Shown here one piece after another: positions 5,594 to 7,628 of a stretch of DNA of 7,628 nt. A program made the translations under genes and the position numbers. Under the pieces are notes generated by a model, which did not search any database, was not told where the DNA came from, and was given only the letters and a program-made list of their open reading frames with translations. Every line of letters begins with the position of its first letter. Position 1 is the stretch's first letter. Origin of the DNA: Nitrospirota bacterium (GTDB taxonomy: Bacteria; Nitrospirota; Nitrospiria; Nitrospirales; NS-4). The DNA is taken from NCBI GenBank assembly GCA_005877855.1, contig VBOF01000104.1:1-7628 (forward strand). Reading direction: 5' to 3'.

Positions 5594-6396
5594 GCCCCCA
5601 GCTCCATCCGACCGCCATCGTGCACGCCAAGGCCGAGTTGGCTGATGATGTGAGTGTGGGGCCCTATACCGTGATCGGCGAGCACGTCCGCATCGGGCTC
5701 GGGACCAGGATCGATTCGCATGTCGTGATCGAGGGCTGGACCGAGGTGGGGGAACGCTGCCAGATCCATTCGTTCGTGTCTCTCGGCGCCCCGCCGCAGC
5801 ACTTGAAGTACAACGGCGAGGAGACCTACGTCCGGATCGGCTCGCACAACATCCTGCGGGAGTACGTCACCGTCAACCGCGCGACGGCCTTCGGCGGCGG
5901 GGTCACGAGCGTGGGCGACCACAACGTGCTGATGGCCTACGTGCACATCGCTCACGACTGCCACGTCGGCAACCACGTGATCATGGCGAACGCCGCCACC
6001 CTGGCTGGCCATATCACGATCGGAGATCATGCCATCGTGGGCGGACTCGTCGGCATCCACCAGTTCGTCCGCGTCGGGGCCCATAGCATGATCGGAGGCT
6101 GCTCGGCAGTCGGTCAGGACGTCCCGCCGTTCATGCGGGCGGCCGGCGGGTATCGCGCCCGGCTGTTCGGGGTGAACACCATCGGGCTCAAACGCCAGGG
6201 CTTCTCGGAAGACCGCATCCGGCGGCTCAAACAGGTCTATATGACGCTCTTCCGCTCGGACCTGCGGCTGGCCGAAGCGGTCAAGAAGGTCCGGGACGAG
6301 TGCGGCACGTCCGAGGATGTCCAGGTCCTGCTGAAGTTTTTGGATGGCACGAAGCGCGGCATCTGCAAGGGCTCGGATGAACGCGAGGAGGAGTGA
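5590..6396 (+). CDS. lpxA: UDP-N-acetylglucosamine O-acyltransferase LpxA
   Basis: LpxA performs the first step of lipid A synthesis: transfer of a (R)-3-hydroxyacyl group from ACP to the 3-position of UDP-GlcNAc, in the cytoplasm as a left-handed beta-helix trimer. The 268-aa product begins HPTAIVHAKAELADDVSVGPY and shows many hexapeptide repeats (I/V-G-x-x-x-x) to about residue 185. A helical C-terminus follows, starting FGVNTIGLKRQGFS. The catalytic His is His122 in HIAHDC (E. coli His125, offset 3). Gly170 in MIGGCSAVGQDVPP aligns by that offset with E. coli Gly173, the acyl-ruler position, which suggests long (about C14) acyl chains rather than C10. The ATG at 5590 has GGAGGA 6 nt upstream and overlaps the fabZ stop by 4 nt. 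The open frame continues upstream through fabZ, but that extension is only a shadow of fabZ. The substrate could be UDP-GlcNAc or a 3-amino analogue if the downstream oxidoreductase is GnnA-like. Confidence 0.97.
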   Translation: MSPQLHPTAIVHAKAELADDVSVGPYTVIGEHVRIGLGTRIDSHVVIEGWTEVGERCQIHSFVSLGAPPQHLKYNGEETYVRIGSHNILREYVTVNRATAFGGGVTSVGDHNVLMAYVHIAHDCHVGNHVIMANAATLAGHITIGDHAIVGGLVGIHQFVRVGAHSMIGGCSAVGQDVPPFMRAAGGYRARLFGVNTIGLKRQGFSEDRIRRLKQVYMTLFRSDLRLAEAVKKVRDECGTSEDVQVLLKFLDGTKRGICKGSDEREEE

Positions 6397-6438
6397 GCCG
6401 ACGTGAGAACGGCCTCCGACCGATCGGCAGGGGCGAAG

Positions 6439-7275
6439 ATGCCGGACGCACGGACAGAATGGATCGGCTTGATCGCCGGCAACGGGCGCTTCCCGCTCCT
6501 GTTTGCAGAGAACGCGCGGCGGCTTGGCTACCGCGTCTCAGCCGTGGCCTTGACCGGGGAGGCCGACCCCGCGCTGGAGAAGGTCGTGGACCGGATCCAT
6601 TGGATTGCGCTGGGCCAGCTCCAGCGGCTGATCAAAGCCTTCAAGCAGGACGGCGTGCGCCAGGCCGTCATGGTCGGCAGCGTCAAGAAGACGCATCTCT
6701 TCTCCGACATCCGCCCCGATCTGCGCTCGCTCGCGCTGCTGCGCCGCGTGTCCGTCCGCAAGGACGACACGCTGTTGCGCGCCATCGCGTCCGAGCTGGA
6801 GGACGAGGGCATCCGCATCCGGGAATCCACCTTTGGACTCGACGGGTTGCTGGTCGAAGAGGGCACGCTCACCCGCCGGGCGCCCACCAAACGGGAATGG
6901 CGGGACATCGAGTTCGGGTGGGAGATGGCCGGGACGGTGGGCCGTCTGGACATCGGCCAGTGCGTGGTGGTGAAGGACCAGGTCGTCGTGGCCGTGGAGG
7001 CGGTGGAGGGCACGGATGAGGCAGTCCGGCGCGGGGGCAAGCTGGCGCGATCGGGCGCCGTTGTGGTCAAGCGCTTCAAGCCGCAACAGGATCGGCGCTT
7101 CGACCTGCCGGCGATCGGGCCGGGGACCATCCGCGCAATGGCCGACTGTGGCGCGGCGGTGATGGCCATTGAAGCGGGCCGGGCGGTGTTCCTGGACAGA
7201 GAGGAGGCCATCGCGGCCGCCGATGAAGCCGGCATTGCCGTCGTGGGAGTTACTGATAAGAACGTTAAACGTTAA
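6439..7275 (+). CDS. lpxI: UDP-2,3-diacylglucosamine pyrophosphatase LpxI (DUF1009 family)
   Basis: LpxI cleaves UDP-2,3-diacylglucosamine to lipid X and UMP, the lipid A step done by LpxH in E. coli and by LpxI in Alphaproteobacteria, Deltaproteobacteria and others. From ATG 6439 the protein has 278 residues. It opens WIGLIAGNGRFPLLFAENAR, the characteristic N-terminal motif, and has VMVGSVKK near residues 75-82. The C-terminal domain contains RFDLPAIGPGTI, where Asp222 probably corresponds to the catalytic Asp of Caulobacter LpxI (Asp225), followed by an IEAGRAVFLDREEAI segment typical of the family. I chose ATG 6439 because AGGGG lies 5 nt upstream and the conserved part begins a few residues later. 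The GTG at 6403, with GAGGAGGAG 9 nt upstream and only 6 nt after lpxA, would add 12 residues and cannot be excluded. The stop codon lies in a heptamer repeat. Confidence 0.93.
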   Translation: MPDARTEWIGLIAGNGRFPLLFAENARRLGYRVSAVALTGEADPALEKVVDRIHWIALGQLQRLIKAFKQDGVRQAVMVGSVKKTHLFSDIRPDLRSLALLRRVSVRKDDTLLRAIASELEDEGIRIRESTFGLDGLLVEEGTLTRRAPTKREWRDIEFGWEMAGTVGRLDIGQCVVVKDQVVVAVEAVEGTDEAVRRGGKLARSGAVVVKRFKPQQDRRFDLPAIGPGTIRAMADCGAAVMAIEAGRAVFLDREEAIAAADEAGIAVVGVTDKNVKR

Positions 7276-7330
7276 GTAGTTGGGTGGTTGTGTGGTCAAG
7301 TCGTCCGTTTAACGAATAACGGTAGTAACG
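7261..7330 (+). repeat. Inverted heptamer clusters between lpxI and the oxidoreductase
   Basis: Two adjacent heptamers, CGTTAAA and CGTTAAG, lie at 7263-7276, equally readable as AACGTTA twice at 7261-7274. Two heptamers in the opposite sense, TTTAACG and AATAACG, lie at 7308-7321, followed by another TAACG at 7326-7330. CGTTAAACG (7263-7271) and CGTTTAACG (7306-7314) are exact 9-bp inverted repeats with 34 nt between them. There is no T-run after it, so it is not a standard terminator. The rest of the gap is G/T-rich and holds no gene. The function is unknown; it may be a remnant of an intergenic short repeat or a regulator site. Confidence 0.5.
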
Positions 7331-7336
7331 GGAGCT

Positions 7337-7628
7337 ATGAAGAAAATTAGAGTCGGCGTCATCGGCGTCGGATCACTCGGCCAGCATCATGCCCGGGTCT
7401 TTGCGGAACTGACCGGAGCCCGGCTCGTAGGCGTCGCGGATGTGGACCGGGCGCGGGCGGTTGCTATTGCCGGCCGGCATGGCTGCCGAGCCGTGACCGA
7501 TTACCGCGAGCTACTGCCCGACGTGGAGGCCGTGAGCGTCGTGACGCCGACGCTCCTGCACCACGTGATCGCGCGGGCTTGTCTGGAGGCTGGGCGCCAT
7601 GTGCTGGTGGAGAAGCCGCTGGCGGCGA
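7337..7628 (+). CDS. Gfo/Idh/MocA-family NAD(P)-dependent oxidoreductase, N-terminal part (cut by window edge)
   Basis: The first 97 codons of a dehydrogenase are present. KIRVGVIGVGSLGQHHAR is the Rossmann nucleotide-binding loop (G10-x-G12-x-x-G15). ADVD at residues 34-37 ends the second strand, and its Asp suggests NAD rather than NADP. HVLVEKPLA at the window edge carries the family's EKP motif (E92-K93-P94). Members oxidise or reduce sugars, inositols and UDP-sugars. The ATG at 7337 is preceded by GGGAG two nt upstream (7331-7334 region), with a run of G from 7330. The gene follows lpxI by 61 nt on the same strand, so it is probably in the lipid A operon. One possible role is GnnA (oxidation of UDP-GlcNAc for 2,3-diamino lipid A), but the 97 visible residues cannot show substrate. 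Confidence 0.9.
   Translation, partial: MKKIRVGVIGVGSLGQHHARVFAELTGARLVGVADVDRARAVAIAGRHGCRAVTDYRELLPDVEAVSVVTPTLLHHVIARACLEAGRHVLVEKPLAA

Noticed and set aside
6393..7019. 208-codon frame overlapping lpxI in another frame
   Set aside because: The product is Arg/Gly/Pro-rich, typical of a shifted frame in high-GC DNA, while the lpxI frame is clearly conserved.
7263..7314. Inverted repeat after lpxI as a terminator of the operon
   Set aside because: The arms are 9 bp with a 34-nt loop, AT-rich, and not followed by a T-run, so it does not look like a Rho-independent terminator.
1..7628. A novel defence system, mobile element, CRISPR array or RNA gene
   Set aside because: I looked on both strands and found only housekeeping envelope genes and lon; there are no transposase, integrase, spaced identical repeats, or tRNA-like folds that I can support.

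Overview
The window is a GC-rich stretch (four hand-counted 60-base lines: 62-67% in three coding lines, 43% in the divergent intergenic region) from a didermic, lipopolysaccharide-making Gram-negative bacterium. The evidence is a BamA/Skp outer-membrane assembly pair beside lipid A genes. LpxI instead of LpxH, together with GTG starts and this gene order, fits Nitrospirota, Deltaproteobacteria-like lineages (Geobacter type) or a related phylum, with Nitrospira-like my first guess. The sequence alone does not settle the taxon. No mobile element, CRISPR array, tRNA or rRNA is visible.

Layout. Positions 1-1956 hold two minus-strand genes: galU (UTP-glucose-1-phosphate uridylyltransferase), then 13 nt downstream the 5' part of lon (ATP-dependent protease, cut by the window edge just before its Walker A motif). 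Positions 1957-2142 are a divergent control region. It holds a strong sigma70-type promoter firing left into galU, a second promoter firing right towards bamA, and a compact terminator-like hairpin between them. From about 2143 to beyond 7628 there is a plus-strand operon: bamA, skp/ompH, fabZ, lpxA, lpxI, and the start of a Gfo/Idh/MocA-family oxidoreductase. skp-fabZ and fabZ-lpxA overlap by 4 nt, implying translational coupling; lpxA-lpxI is close, and a 61-nt gap with small inverted heptamer clusters precedes the oxidoreductase.

How the genes work together. LpxA starts lipid A synthesis using (R)-3-hydroxyacyl-ACP, an intermediate shared with FabZ. LpxI carries out the later UDP-2,3-diacylglucosamine hydrolysis. 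BamA inserts beta-barrel proteins into the outer membrane and Skp escorts unfolded barrels to it. GalU makes UDP-glucose for LPS core, capsule or glycan. The window is therefore an envelope-biogenesis locus with a protease gene attached.

This is mostly ordinary housekeeping sequence and I do not see a novel system. The points worth a second look are the apparently leaderless galU mRNA, the galU-lon linkage, the absence of lpxD from its usual place, the oxidoreductase inside a lipid A operon (possibly a lipid A sugar modifier), the inter-promoter hairpin, the uncertain bamA start, a 57-nt-spaced repeat in the BamA barrel, and the heptamer repeats after lpxI.
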